Assembly: GCF_024701375.2 (NCBI RefSeq)
Contig: NZ_CP113910.1
Coordinates: 3,472,001-3,536,000 of the forward strand
DNA: 64,000 nt
DNA from: Streptomyces sp. KMM 9044
GTDB taxonomy: Bacteria; Actinomycetota; Actinomycetes; Streptomycetales; Streptomycetaceae
Direction of reading: 5' to 3'
Shown: piece by piece, positions 44,914 to 54,182 of the stretch
How positions within the stretch are numbered: the first letter of the stretch is position 1
Layout: every line of letters begins with the position of its first letter
Made by a program: the position numbers and the translations under genes
The notes under the pieces: generated by a model
Told to the model about the DNA's origin: nothing
The model's input: the letters and a program-made list of their open reading frames with translations, nothing else
Databases searched by the model: none

Positions 44914-45621
44914 ATGCCCGGCATCGGCGGCAACGGCGCGGTGACGCGCAGCACGCTGCGGCAGCAGATCGCCGACGCGCTCCGTGACGAGGTGCTGGCC
45001 GGGCGGATGGAGCCGGGGCAGGAGTTCACCGTCAAGGAGATCGCCGACCAGTACGGGGTGTCCGCGACCCCCGTACGGGAGGCGCTGGTCGACCTGTCGG
45101 CGCAGGGACTGCTCGACGCCGACCAGCACCGGGGGTTCCGGGTGCACGAGTACTCCGTCGGTGACTTCCGCGGCATGGTCGAGGCCCGCGCGCTGGTGAT
45201 CGACGGGATGTTCCACGCCCTGACCGACGCCGACGGCCATCTCGCCCGCCTCCGGCCCGAGGAGCCCCGGGTCGCCGCCGCACTCGCCGGGGTCCGGCGG
45301 CGCGGCGAGGAGGCCCAGCGTTCGGCCCTCGCCGGGGAGCTCACCGTGCTGATCGGCTACGACCTGCGCTTCTGGCGCGAGCTCATAGCCCTGTTCGGCA
45401 ACCCCCACCTCACCGCCTTCCTGCACCGGCTCCGCGTCCAGACCTGGGTGTGCGTGGTGCAGCGTCTGCGCCGGCTGCCCGATCTGCGGGGGCGTCTGTG
45501 GTGCGAACACACCGATCTGGTCGACGCGCTGGTGCGCCGTGACACCGACTCCGCCCGCGCGGTCGTCGAGTCGTACAACACCCACTCCCTCGCCCTCGTC
45601 GAACAGCTCCCCGCGGACTGA
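44914..45621 (+). CDS. GntR/FadR-family transcriptional regulator
   Basis: 235 residues from ATG 44914 (GAGGGAGA upstream). The winged helix (STLRQQIADALRDEVLAGRMEPGQEFTVKEIADQYGVSATPVREALVDLSAQGLL) is followed by an all-helical FCD-type ligand domain (about 80-230). Such regulators respond to small carboxylates or amino acids. The neighbouring aminotransferase remnant might have been its target, but nothing in the sequence shows this. Confidence 0.93.
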   Translation: MPGIGGNGAVTRSTLRQQIADALRDEVLAGRMEPGQEFTVKEIADQYGVSATPVREALVDLSAQGLLDADQHRGFRVHEYSVGDFRGMVEARALVIDGMFHALTDADGHLARLRPEEPRVAAALAGVRRRGEEAQRSALAGELTVLIGYDLRFWRELIALFGNPHLTAFLHRLRVQTWVCVVQRLRRLPDLRGRLWCEHTDLVDALVRRDTDSARAVVESYNTHSLALVEQLPAD

Positions 45622-45803
45622 ACGGCCCGGGTGATCGCGAGCGAGAGCCCGGGGGCCGGGTCCCGCGTCGTCTGTGTTCGTATGGGTAGAGGACCTGCAC
45701 GAGGGGAGTCACCCTCGCGCCGCGCCGATATTCTTCCCTGACCGCCGTACCGGATGTGCCAGACGTACCGGATGCGGGGGACGTGCTATGCGAGGAGCCC
45801 TCT

Positions 45804-46454
45804 TTGGCCTGTGACCTGTGGCTGGTACCGCTCGTCGACGTGTTGTGCCATACGCCCGACAATCCGTTCGCCGAGGAACTCGCGCAGTACAACAAGGTGC
45901 TCGCCGAGTCCGAGCTGCCGCCGGTGCCGGTGTACCAGTACATGCCGGGTCTGTCCGGCGAGGTCGCCCCGGTCGCGGGCTTCGACTACGACGCGCTGCA
46001 CTTCCTGCGGCGCACCTACCTGCTCCAGGTGTGCGGGCTGCCGGTCACCCCGGTGGGCGAGCTGGGCGGTGACTACGAGCAGTTGCTGGAGATGTTCGAG
46101 ACGACGGCCCAGCAGTCGCACCTGGTCTGGCACTACGACCACGCCGGGGCCTATGTCCCCGTGGACTTCCCGCACCCGCTCTCCAGCGACGAACTCCTCG
46201 CCGGCGGCGGCCCGCTGGGCTCCTCCCACGCGCTGCTGCGGGAACTGGAGGTCGTCGCCCCGGCCCTCGGCATCGACCCGGCGAACCCCCCGGCCGCGCC
46301 GGACCCCCCGCAGGGGCCGACCGAGCTGGAGGAACCCGCCGTCCCCGCCTCGTACGACCCCAGCCCCTTCGCCCGCGAACGCCACGTCTGGCTCGGCCTG
46401 CACGCGGCGGCCACGCGCAGCCTGGCCCAGGGCTCGATGATCGTGTTCAGCTGA
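45804..46454 (+). CDS. conserved hypothetical protein of Streptomyces
   Basis: 216 residues if translation begins at TTG 45804 (reads MACDLWLVPLVDVLCHTPDNPF), which has GAGGAG six bases upstream; earlier in-frame GTGs at 45756 and 45783 have poor sites. Soluble, acidic, rich in aromatic residues, with a proline-rich segment near 165-195. The segment FDYDALHFLRRTYLLQVCGLPVTP and the end RHVWLGLHAAATRSLAQGSMIVFS look strongly conserved from memory, but no domain name can be given. Function unknown. Confidence 0.8.
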   Translation: MACDLWLVPLVDVLCHTPDNPFAEELAQYNKVLAESELPPVPVYQYMPGLSGEVAPVAGFDYDALHFLRRTYLLQVCGLPVTPVGELGGDYEQLLEMFETTAQQSHLVWHYDHAGAYVPVDFPHPLSSDELLAGGGPLGSSHALLRELEVVAPALGIDPANPPAAPDPPQGPTELEEPAVPASYDPSPFARERHVWLGLHAAATRSLAQGSMIVFS

Positions 46455-46466
46455 GCCGGCCGGAAG

Positions 46467-46949
46467 TCAGTGAGGGAGGTCCCCCATCCAGACGCGTCCG
46501 CCCAGCTCGTCCAGCTCCTCTTTCGCCCGGCGGCACTCGGGCAGGGCCCGGCCCAGCAACCTCCAGTAGGCGGGGCCGTGTCCCGAGATCCTGACGTGGG
46601 CGAGTTCGTGCGCGATCACGTAGTCGACCAGGTGGACGGGCAGCTGGAAGGTGGCCCCGTGCAGGGCGATCGTTCCGTTTCCCGGTCCGGCGCGGTAGCT
46701 CCCCCACCGGTGTCCGAGATCGCGCACGCGGACCTCCGGTTCGGGGACGCCCAGGCGGGCGGCCCAGGGCTGGAGGCGTCCGCGTGTCCAGTGCTGCCCG
46801 GCCCGGGTGTACCACTGCGCGAGGGCCCGCCGGGTGAGGGCCGGATCCCCGGCGACCGAGCGGTGGACGCGCAGCCGCCCTGCGACCAGTCGTCCCCCGG
46901 GTACTTCGGCTTCGTTCCCCTGCCGCGGGCCCGGCCCGGACTCCTCTTC
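46467..46949 (-). pseudogene. YgjP/M48-like metallopeptidase, N-terminus missing
   Basis: The frame runs 161 codons from directly after the AAA ATPase stop, in the same frame, yet contains no ATG, GTG or TTG before GTG 46727. The visible protein (RRALAQWYTRAGQHWTRGRLQPWAARLG, then HRWGSYRAGPG, then HELAHVRISGHGPAYWRLL) is the C-terminal two thirds of a YgjP-type zinc peptidase, with HExxH and the third His intact. The N-terminal beta domain is absent. It may be a relic, or might be made by readthrough of the ATPase stop. YgjP-like genes often accompany restriction-modification loci. Confidence 0.75.
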
Positions 46950-48259
46950 TCAGAGCCCTTCCGCCCCCGCCCTTAAGTCGTCGTCCATCGTCCCGGAGCC
47001 CAGTTCGGCCGTCTCCTGGGTCCGCAGCAGCCGTGGGCCGACCCGGCCCTCCGACACCTTCGGTACGGCCCCGAAGGTTCCGGCGAGGTAGGACGCCATC
47101 AGGTCCTCCTCCGCCGTCGGCTCCCAGTCGGCGACCGAGGTCAGGCTCGTGGCGCCCCGCTCGTCCTTCTCGGTGAGCCAGATCTGGCCCGGATGCAGCA
47201 GCCGCCCCCCGGCCGGGGTCCGCAGGAGGGAGAGGTCGTGGGCGGTGAAAACGAGCTGGGCGCCCTTGCGGTTGAGCCAGGGCGCCGGGAAGAGGCGCAC
47301 GACCTCGGCGGCGAAGCGCGAGTGGAGGCTGGTGTCGAGCTCGTCGACGAGGAGGACCGCTCCCGTGTCGAGGGCGAGGAGCAGCGGGCCGATCAGGGCG
47401 AGCCAGGAGCGGGTTCCCCAGGACTCCGCGTCCCAGTCGAGGGTGGTCCGGTCGCCCCCGTTCCCGTGCACGAGCCGTACCAGGGGCCTGCCGGAGGAGG
47501 TCTGCTCGACCTCCACTCCGGCGATGCCCAGGTCGGCGACCTCCAGGAGTTCCTCGGCCCGGCGTCGGAAGCCCTCGTCGCGCGGCAGCCGCAGGGCCGT
47601 GTAGTCCTCGCGCCGGGTGCGTTCCGTCTCGGGGGTGACGTCCCAGAAGTTGTTCCTGAACCAGTCGAACACCGGGGTGAGCTGGTCGTGTCCGTCGTTC
47701 GCGGCGCGCGTCAGCAGCAGGGCGTCCGGGCGGGTGGTGCGGGCCAGCCTGACACGGTCGCGAAGGCGGTCGCCGGGGAAGTCGAAGTCCTTCTCGCGGG
47801 TGGCGTCCCGTTCGAACCACACCTGGCGGCGGCCCTTGGGGTAGGCGTAGAGCCACTCGGCCTCCACCCGGCGCTCCCGAGTTCGAACCCGTACGTCCAG
47901 CGCACGCCGTCGGCGAGGACGAGGTCCGCCTCGTAGAGGGAGGTTTCGGCGGCGGCCTTGGGGGCGAGGGCGAACTCGTCGCGGGGGATGCCGTCGCAGG
48001 AGGTCCAGTCGGCGTACGACCGCAGCACGCAGTGGCGCATGTTCCGCAGTGCGGCGATCGGGTTCGACTTGCCGGACGCGTTGGCGCCGAAGACGCCGAA
48101 GACGCCGAGGACGGTGTGGACGGGGAGCCGCCGGCCGTCGGAGAGTTCCGTGTCGCGTGCGGTGGCCCGCTCGTTCTCGTCGTCCTCGGGCGCGACGAAC
48201 GACAGTTCCTGCTCGTCGCGCAGGGACCGGACGTTGGCCACCCGGAATCTCAGCAGCAT
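46950..48259 (-). pseudogene. AAA15-type ATPase (defence-associated class) with a one-base frameshift
   Basis: From ATG 48259 the first part reads MLLRFRVANVRSLRDEQELSFVA with P-loop FGANASGKSN; it runs to WTYGFELG at about 47880. There the second part (RRVEAEWLYAYPKGRRQVWFERD) is in another frame; one missing base near 47872-47881 explains it. The rest is intact: VLLVDELDTSLHSRFAAEVV (Walker B), FTAHDLSLL, and the end MDDDLRAGAEGL. Restored length is about 436 residues. AAA15/OLD-like ATPases of this kind are common in phage-defence loci. A rare TTA leucine codon at 46974-46976 would make it bldA-dependent. Could be a sequencing error or true decay. Confidence 0.85.
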
Positions 48260-48300
48260 CCCGCTTCCTTCACGACGTGCACAGGGGTCGCTTCCCCGGT

Positions 48301-48344
48301 CACTCGGCACTGATCGGTACTGATCGGTACTGATCGGCACTGAG
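48301..48344. repeat. 10 bp tandem repeat (tgatcggtac) before the AAA gene
   Basis: Three to four copies of tgatcggtac or close variants lie 42 bp upstream of ATG 48259, in the presumed promoter region. Confidence 0.85.
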
Positions 48345-48422
48345 AAGAGTGGGGCGGCCGGTCCGGTCGGGTTCACCGTACCGGCCGTCCCATCAGATCT
48401 ACGGGACTACGGAGAAGCTCCC

Positions 48423-49706
48423 TCAGAGGAACGAGTTGATCTCGATCGTCTCGTCGCGGCCCGGGCCCACGCCGATCGCGGAGATCGGGGCTCCGGACAT
48501 CTCCTCCAGGGCCTTGACGTACGCCTGGGCGTTCTTCGGCAGGTCGGCGAAGGACTTCGCGCCGGTGATGTCCTCGGACCAGCCCGGGAGCATCTCGTAG
48601 ACCGGCTTCGCGTGGTGGAAGTCCGACTGGGAGTAGGGGAGTTCCTCGACGCGCCTGCCGTCGATCTCGTAGGCCACGCAGACCGGGATCTGCTCCCAGC
48701 CGGTGAGGACGTCGAGCTTGGTGAGGAAGAAGTCGGTCAGGCCGTTCACGCGGGTCGCGTAGCGGGCGATGACCGCGTCGAACCAGCCGCAGCGGCGGTC
48801 GCGGCCGGTGGTGACGCCCCGCTCGCCGCCGATGCGGCGCAGCGCCTCGCCGTCCTCGTCGAACAGCTCCGTCGGGAACGGGCCGGCACCGACGCGGGTC
48901 GTGTACGCCTTGAGGATGCCGATCACCCGGCTGATCTTCGTCGGGCCCACGCCGGAGCCGGTGCAGGCGCCGCCCGCGGTCGGGTTCGACGAGGTGACGA
49001 AGGGGTACGTGCCGTGGTCGATGTCGAGCAGGGTGCCCTGGCCGCCCTCGAAGAGGACCACCTTGTCCTGCTCCAGCGCCTGGTTGAGGACCAGGACGGT
49101 GTCGGCGACGTACGGCGCCAGCTTGTCGGCGTAGCCCAGCAGCTCCTCGACCACCTGCTCGACGGCGATCGCGCGCCGGTTGTAGAGCTTGGTGAGCATC
49201 TGGTTCTTGGCGTCGAGTGCCGCCTCGACCTTCTGGGTGAGGATCGACTCGTCGTACAGGTCCTGGACCCGGATGCCGACGCGGTTGATCTTGTCGGCGT
49301 AGGTCGGGCCGATGCCGCGGCCGGTGGTGCCGATCTTGCGCTTGCCGAGGAAACGCTCCGTCACCTTGTCCACCGTCACGTTGTACGGCGTGATGATGTG
49401 TGCGTTGCCGCTGATCAGGAGCTTGGACGTGTCGACGCCCCGCTCGTTCAGCCCGCTCAGCTCGGAGAACAGGACGGAGGGATCGACGACGACCCCGTTG
49501 CCGATGACCGGAGTGCAACCGGGGGACAGGATTCCGGAAGGGAGCAGGTGGAGGGCGTACTTCTGGTCGCCCACGACCACCGTGTGGCCGGCGTTGTTAC
49601 CGCCTTGGTAACGCACCACGTAGTCGACGGATCCGCCGAGCAGGTCCGTCGCCTTTCCCTTGCCCTCGTCACCCCACTGAGCACCGAGCAGCACAAGTGC
49701 GGGCAC
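48423..49706 (-). CDS. purA: adenylosuccinate synthetase
   Basis: 427 residues from GTG 49706, full length. GTP-binding start [21 protein letters not shown], catalytic His in [52 protein letters not shown] and a C-terminal [14 protein letters not shown]. It joins IMP and aspartate with GTP, the first step from IMP to AMP. No operon partner. The 195 bp upstream include a strong stem-loop. Confidence 0.98.
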   Translation of the reverse strand: MPALVLLGAQWGDEGKGKATDLLGGSVDYVVRYQGGNNAGHTVVVGDQKYALHLLPSGILSPGCTPVIGNGVVVDPSVLFSELSGLNERGVDTSKLLISGNAHIITPYNVTVDKVTERFLGKRKIGTTGRGIGPTYADKINRVGIRVQDLYDESILTQKVEAALDAKNQMLTKLYNRRAIAVEQVVEELLGYADKLAPYVADTVLVLNQALEQDKVVLFEGGQGTLLDIDHGTYPFVTSSNPTAGGACTGSGVGPTKISRVIGILKAYTTRVGAGPFPTELFDEDGEALRRIGGERGVTTGRDRRCGWFDAVIARYATRVNGLTDFFLTKLDVLTGWEQIPVCVAYEIDGRRVEELPYSQSDFHHAKPVYEMLPGWSEDITGAKSFADLPKNAQAYVKALEEMSGAPISAIGVGPGRDETIEINSFL

Positions 49707-49832
49707 GCGCGTACACCCCTTCCGGGCGGGGCATGTCCAGGGTCAGAGGCGTACGCGGAGGATCTCCGCCGCGCACACACCGCGACCACCGTTGGCCGCC
49801 AACCGTCGGACCGGATGCCCCGGAATAGACGA

Positions 49833-49859
49833 AGCCCCTGCGCAACAGCGCAAGGGGCT
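49833..49859. promoter_or_regulatory. stem-loop between purA and the lipid-kinase-like gene
   Basis: AGCCCCTGCGC pairs with GCGCAAGGGGCT around a 4-base loop, with one bulged base. It lies 127 bp before purA and 43 bp before the divergent gene, so it could act in the leader of either. Terminator, attenuator or protein site cannot be separated by reading. Confidence 0.5.
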
Positions 49860-49901
49860 CTTGCACAAAGATGCTACCCGAGGAAGCGAGGCAAGGCCGA
49901 G

Positions 49902-50777
49902 GTGGCGACTTCCCCGACGTCCGATCAGCTCCTGGTGGTCATCGATCCGGTCGCCCGCCGCAGGGACGGCGAGTCCGTACGTATCGCGAAAGACGTGCTC
50001 AGCGGGGGTGCGACGACGAAGGTGTGCCTGCCGGACGGCCCGGAGGAATTCGCCCGCGCGCTCGCCCGGCGGGGCTCGAGGCGCCCGGTGCTGGTCGGCG
50101 ACGACCGGGCCCTGATCCGGGCGGTGGGGCTGCTGCACCGGCAGCGGGAGCTGACCGGCTGCGCGCTGGCCCTGGTGCCGGTCGGGGGCGCGCTGTCGCT
50201 CGCCCGGTCGCTGGGGGTGCCCACGGGGGCGGTGGCCGCGTCACGCGCCGTGCTGGAGGGCACCGAGCGGCGGATGAACCTGCTGGTGGACGACAGCGAC
50301 GGCGTGGTGCTCGGCGCGGTACGGATTCCGCCTGCCGGTGCCGCGCAGACGCGGGAGGAGGGAACAGACGGGACCGAGCACGCCGGCAGGGGTGACGGCA
50401 CGGGACAGCATCCGTGGCTGCGGACCTGCCAGACCCTGGTGCGGACCCTGGTGCCGGACCGGCCGTCCCGGGTCGCCTCCGACCCCGAGAGCGGGCCGGT
50501 GCGGCTGCGGGTGGAGGTCGACGGGACGACGCTCGTCGACCTGCGCCAGCCGGTGGCGGCCGTCTCCCTCGTGCCGGGCCCCGGCGGGATCGCCCGGGTC
50601 GAGGTGCGGCCGGTGTCGGTCGGTACGGAGGCGTCGCCGCTGCTGGCCGAGGGGCACACGGTGACGGTGTCGGGCGCGCACTTCCGCTACCGGACGGACG
50701 CGGTCGTGTCCGGGCCGGTGGGCACCCGGACGTGGGTGGCCCGGGAGGACGCCTGGGGGCTGACACTGCCGGTGTGA
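49902..50777 (+). CDS. diacylglycerol/lipid-kinase-like protein with degenerate catalytic motifs
   Basis: 291 residues from GTG 49902. The overall pattern is that of the DAGK catalytic fold: LLVVIDPVARRRDGESVRIAKDVLSGG at the start, a second domain with LRLRVEVDGT-like strands and a C-terminal VSGAHFRYRTDAVVSGPV. But the nucleotide-binding GGDGT motif reads LVGDDRALI and the usual PxGTxND is VPVGGALSLA. It is therefore probably inactive as a kinase or has changed substrate. It is conserved next to purA in Streptomyces from memory. Confidence 0.75.
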   Translation: MATSPTSDQLLVVIDPVARRRDGESVRIAKDVLSGGATTKVCLPDGPEEFARALARRGSRRPVLVGDDRALIRAVGLLHRQRELTGCALALVPVGGALSLARSLGVPTGAVAASRAVLEGTERRMNLLVDDSDGVVLGAVRIPPAGAAQTREEGTDGTEHAGRGDGTGQHPWLRTCQTLVRTLVPDRPSRVASDPESGPVRLRVEVDGTTLVDLRQPVAAVSLVPGPGGIARVEVRPVSVGTEASPLLAEGHTVTVSGAHFRYRTDAVVSGPVGTRTWVAREDAWGLTLPV

Positions 50778-50809
50778 GCGAGGGGCCGGCCTCGGCTCGG
50801 CGGAGTGGC

Positions 50810-51313
50810 TCAGTCGCGGCCGAAGCGCTCCTCCCGGTGGTCACGCCAGCGGTCCATGAGCGCCTCGATCTCCTTCTCGGCGAACTCGAAGAAGGCCAGC
50901 GTCTCCGCCAGCCGGAGGCCCGCCGGGGTGCCGGGGCCCACGCTGGCGACGCCCTCGCGCAGCGCGTCCTGCCAGCGCCGGAGGACGGCACCGCGGCTGG
51001 TGAGCGCCTCGTACCACTGGTCGCCGTGCACCCGGTAGCGCTCACGGCGCGAGCCGGGCTCCCGCTCGCGGGAGACCAGGTGCTGCTGGTCGAGGTAGCG
51101 CACCGCCCCGGAGACCGCGGCGGGCGAGATCCGCAGCATCTCCCCCAGTTCGGCGGAGGTGCTGACGCCGGTGTCCGAGACCAGCAGGGCCGCGAAGACC
51201 CGGGCCGGCATGCGCGGCACTCCGGCCGCCACCAGCTGCGCGGCGAAGTGCTCGACGAACCGGGAGACCGTCTCGGGGTCCCGCTCCGGCCGCCCGGCCC
51301 CTTCCTCCGTCAT
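50810..51313 (-). CDS. MarR/GbsR-type transcriptional regulator
   Basis: 167 residues from ATG 51313. Helix-turn-helix core VSRFVEHFAAQLVAAGVPRMPARVFAALLVSDTGVSTSAELGEMLRISPAAVSGAVRYLDQQHLVSRER is the GbsR/MarR style, followed by a helical C-terminus. It is divergent from an ABC exporter; a perfect 16 bp palindrome lies in the shared promoter region. Likely a repressor of that exporter, relieved by the exported compound or a related signal; inferred from arrangement. Confidence 0.9.
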   Translation of the reverse strand: MTEEGAGRPERDPETVSRFVEHFAAQLVAAGVPRMPARVFAALLVSDTGVSTSAELGEMLRISPAAVSGAVRYLDQQHLVSREREPGSRRERYRVHGDQWYEALTSRGAVLRRWQDALREGVASVGPGTPAGLRLAETLAFFEFAEKEIEALMDRWRDHREERFGRD

Positions 51314-51433
51314 GACCCGCTCATCTCCGCCCTCGGCCCGTACACGCCCCGTCCGCCCTCCGTGGACCCGTCCCCGTATCCGCAGCTCAGCGACGTCGGC
51401 CAGTCTAGCTCTGAATTTATACACTTCCTTAAC

Positions 51434-51449
51434 TTCACAAATTTGTGAA
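51434..51449. promoter_or_regulatory. perfect palindromic operator TTCACAAATTTGTGAA
   Basis: A 16 bp perfect palindrome in an AT-rich patch, 19 bp before the ABC ATPase ATG and about 120 bp before the divergent regulator. Its size and symmetry fit a MarR-family dimer site. It overlaps where the exporter's promoter or leader must be, consistent with repression. Confidence 0.75.
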
Positions 51450-51468
51450 ACCAGCGTACGTTCCGAAC

Positions 51469-52461
51469 ATGACCAAGGCCATCACCGTGTCCGGACTCCA
51501 CAAGTCGTTCGGCCGCACCCACGCGCTCGCCGGTCTCGACCTGGAGGTCGAGACCGGCGAGGTCCACGGGTTCCTGGGCCCGAACGGCTCCGGCAAGTCC
51601 ACCTCCATCCGCGTCCTGCTCGGTCTGCTGCGTGCCGACGCGGGCACCGCCCGGGTGCTCGGACGCGATCCGTGGGCGGACGCCGTGGAGCTCCACCGCC
51701 GCCTCGCCTATGTCCCCGGCGACGTCGAGCTGTGGCCGAACCTCACCGGCGGCGAAGCCATCGACCTGCTGGCACGGCTGCGCGGGGGCCTGGACAAGAA
51801 GCGGCGCGCCGAGCTCGTCGAGCGCTTCGACCTGGACCCGACCAAGAAGGGCCGCGCCTACTCCAAGGGCAACCGGCAGAAGGTCGCCATCGTCGCCGCG
51901 CTCGCCTCCGACGCCGAACTGCTGCTGCTCGACGAGCCGACCGCGGGACTGGACCCCCTCATGGAGGTCGTCTTCCAGGACGTCATCGGCGAGGCCAAGG
52001 CGGCCGGCAAGACGGTCCTGCTCTCCAGCCACATCCTGGCCCAGGTGGAGAAGCTCGCCGACCGCGTGAGCATCATCCGGCTGGGGCGCACCGTCCAGTC
52101 CGGCACCCTCGGCGAGCTGCGCCACCTGACCCGCACCACCATCGAGGCGGAGACCGAGCGGCCCGCCACCGGCCTCGACGCACTGCCCGGCGTCCACGAC
52201 CTGCGGACCCTCGACGAGGCCACCGGCCGGGTCCGGTTCGCCGTCGACGGCGGCCAGGTCGACGGAGCGGTCCGCAAGCTCACCGAGTTCGGCATCCGCA
52301 GTCTCGTCAGCCACCCGCCGACCCTGGAGGAGCTGATGCTCCGCCACTACGGCAGCGAGCTCGCCGCCAACGGACACGGGACGGACGGACCCGGGACGGA
52401 CGGACCCGGGACGGACGGACCCGGGACGGACGGACAGCGTACGAACGGAGACCTGCGATGA
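51469..52461 (+). CDS. ABC exporter ATP-binding subunit
   Basis: 330 residues from ATG 51469; the earlier in-frame GTG 51445 lies inside the operator. Walker [11 protein letters not shown], signature [18 protein letters not shown], Walker [14 protein letters not shown]-loop SSHIL. It belongs to the drug-resistance/antibiotic exporter type (CcmA-like with a C-terminal extension). The C-terminus carries a GTDGP repeat, four copies of a 15 bp unit. The stop overlaps the permease start (ATGA). Confidence 0.95.
   Translation: MTKAITVSGLHKSFGRTHALAGLDLEVETGEVHGFLGPNGSGKSTSIRVLLGLLRADAGTARVLGRDPWADAVELHRRLAYVPGDVELWPNLTGGEAIDLLARLRGGLDKKRRAELVERFDLDPTKKGRAYSKGNRQKVAIVAALASDAELLLLDEPTAGLDPLMEVVFQDVIGEAKAAGKTVLLSSHILAQVEKLADRVSIIRLGRTVQSGTLGELRHLTRTTIEAETERPATGLDALPGVHDLRTLDEATGRVRFAVDGGQVDGAVRKLTEFGIRSLVSHPPTLEELMLRHYGSELAANGHGTDGPGTDGPGTDGPGTDGQRTNGDLR
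52378..52437 (+). repeat. 15 bp coding repeat gggacggacggaccc, about four copies
   Basis: In-frame repeat encoding GTDGP at the C-terminus of the ABC ATPase, just before the overlap with the permease gene. Confidence 0.9.
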
Positions 52462-54119
52462 CCACCGCGACCGCCGCCCCCGAGGCCCCGGCCCCCGCCG
52501 GACCGGTCGCGGGCGGCAACGCGCTGGCCGGGACCCGGACACTGGTCCGCTTCGCCCTGCGCCGGGACCGGATCCGGCTCCCGGTGTGGATCCTGGCCCT
52601 GCTCCTCGGCACCCTCATGACGGCGAACAGCTTCAGGACGCTGTACAGCGACCCGCAGGACCGGGCCAACGCCGTCAGGAGCGTGGACAGCCCGGCCGGC
52701 CTCGCCATGTCCGGCCCCCGCCACTACCTCGACGACGACGGCTTCGGCTCCATACTGAGCCACCAGATGCTCGGCTTCATGGCCGTCCTCGTCGGCCTCA
52801 TGAGCGTGCTGATCATCACCCGGCACACCCGCGCCGAGGAGGAGACCGGCCGCGCCGAACTGGTGCGCTCGACCGTCGTGGGCCGCCACGCCCACCTCAC
52901 CGCCGCCCTGTCCGTCGCGGTCCTGGCCAACCTCGCCCTGGCCCTGTTGCTGACCGTCGGCCTGGCCGGCCTGGGGATGGAGGGCATCGACACCGCGGGC
53001 TCGCTGCTCTACGGTTTCGGCCACGCCGCCGTCGGCCTCGTCTTCGCCGCCGTCGCCGCGGTCACCGTCCAGTTCACCGCGCACACGCGCGGCGCGTCCG
53101 GCATGGCGCTCGCGGTCATCGGCGTCGCCTACGTGCTGCGCGCGGCCGGCGACAGCGGCGAGAACGGTGCCCTGTCCTGGCTGTCCCCGATCGGCTGGGT
53201 GCAGCGCAGCTACCCGTACGTCGACAACCGCTGGTGGCCGCTGCTGCTCTGCCTGGTGTTCGCGGCGGCGGGTGCGGCGGCGGGGTTCGTGCTCTCCACC
53301 CGGCGGGACGTGGGCGCGGGTCTGCGTCCGGAGAAGCTGGGCAGCCCCACGGCCTCCGACGCGCTCGCCACACCGGTCGGCTTCGCCCTGCGCCTGCACC
53401 GCGGCATGCTGACCGGCTTCGGCACCGGCCTGTTCCTGATGGGCGCGATGTACGGATCGATCCTCGGGGACGCCGAGGACATGCTGGCGGGCATCGACGA
53501 GATCCAGGAGGCCCTGGACCGCATCGGCGGTGCGGGCGTCGTCGAGTCCTTCGCCTCCATGATCATGGTCGTGCTCACGGTCGTGGCGGCGGTGTACGTC
53601 GTCATGGCGGCCCTGCGGCCCCGCTCCGAGGAGACGGCGGGCCGCGCCGAACCCCTCCTCGCCACCGGCCTCTCGCGCACCCGCTGGGTCGGCGGCCACC
53701 TGGCCGTGGCCATGGGCGGCGGCACGCTCGTGCTGCTACTGGCCGGGCTCGGCTTCGGCGGCGCGGGCGCGGCCTCCACCGGCGACGCCGGGCTGTTGCC
53801 GGACCTGGTGGGTGCGGCCGTGGCGTACGCGCCCGCCCTGTGGGTCACGGTCGGCGTGGCCGTGGTGCTCTTCGGCTGGTTCCCGCGGGCGAGTTCGGCG
53901 GCCTGGATCGTGCCGGTGTACGCCTTCGTGGTCGGCTACCTCGGCCAGATCCTGCAGTTCCCGGCCTGGACGGACAACCTCTCCCCGTTCGGCCACGTCC
54001 CCCGGCTCCCCGCCGCGGACATGGACTGGACCCCGCTGCTCCTGCTGTCCCTCGTCGCCGCCGGCCTGGTGTGGCTGGGCCTGGCGGGCTTCCGGCGGCG
54101 GGACCTCGAGACGAAGTAG
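52458..54119 (+). CDS. ABC-2-type exporter permease (12-helix)
   Basis: 553 residues starting [20 protein letters not shown], overlapping the ATPase stop (ATGA). It is built from two similar halves of about six helices each: [23 protein letters not shown] with [21 protein letters not shown] in the first, and [16 protein letters not shown] with [21 protein letters not shown] in the second. This internal duplication is typical of antibiotic-resistance exporters of actinobacteria (two-domain ABC-2 permeases). Substrate unknown; controlled with the ATPase by the divergent regulator. Confidence 0.93.
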   Translation: MTTATAAPEAPAPAGPVAGGNALAGTRTLVRFALRRDRIRLPVWILALLLGTLMTANSFRTLYSDPQDRANAVRSVDSPAGLAMSGPRHYLDDDGFGSILSHQMLGFMAVLVGLMSVLIITRHTRAEEETGRAELVRSTVVGRHAHLTAALSVAVLANLALALLLTVGLAGLGMEGIDTAGSLLYGFGHAAVGLVFAAVAAVTVQFTAHTRGASGMALAVIGVAYVLRAAGDSGENGALSWLSPIGWVQRSYPYVDNRWWPLLLCLVFAAAGAAAGFVLSTRRDVGAGLRPEKLGSPTASDALATPVGFALRLHRGMLTGFGTGLFLMGAMYGSILGDAEDMLAGIDEIQEALDRIGGAGVVESFASMIMVVLTVVAAVYVVMAALRPRSEETAGRAEPLLATGLSRTRWVGGHLAVAMGGGTLVLLLAGLGFGGAGAASTGDAGLLPDLVGAAVAYAPALWVTVGVAVVLFGWFPRASSAAWIVPVYAFVVGYLGQILQFPAWTDNLSPFGHVPRLPAADMDWTPLLLLSLVAAGLVWLGLAGFRRRDLETK

Positions 54120-54182
54120 CCGGGTGGGGCCGCGGGACGAGGCAACCGTCCCGCGGTCCCGTCCGGCGCGGGCCTGCGGCGG

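Noticed and set aside
47880..47905. tRNA T-arm-like sequence (gttcgaaccc)
   Set aside because: It is part of the AAA ATPase coding sequence and no cloverleaf can be built around it; no tRNA genes were found.
51445..51468. GTG 51445 as the ABC ATPase start
   Set aside because: It lies inside the palindromic operator and has no ribosome site; ATG 51469 begins the normal family N-terminus.
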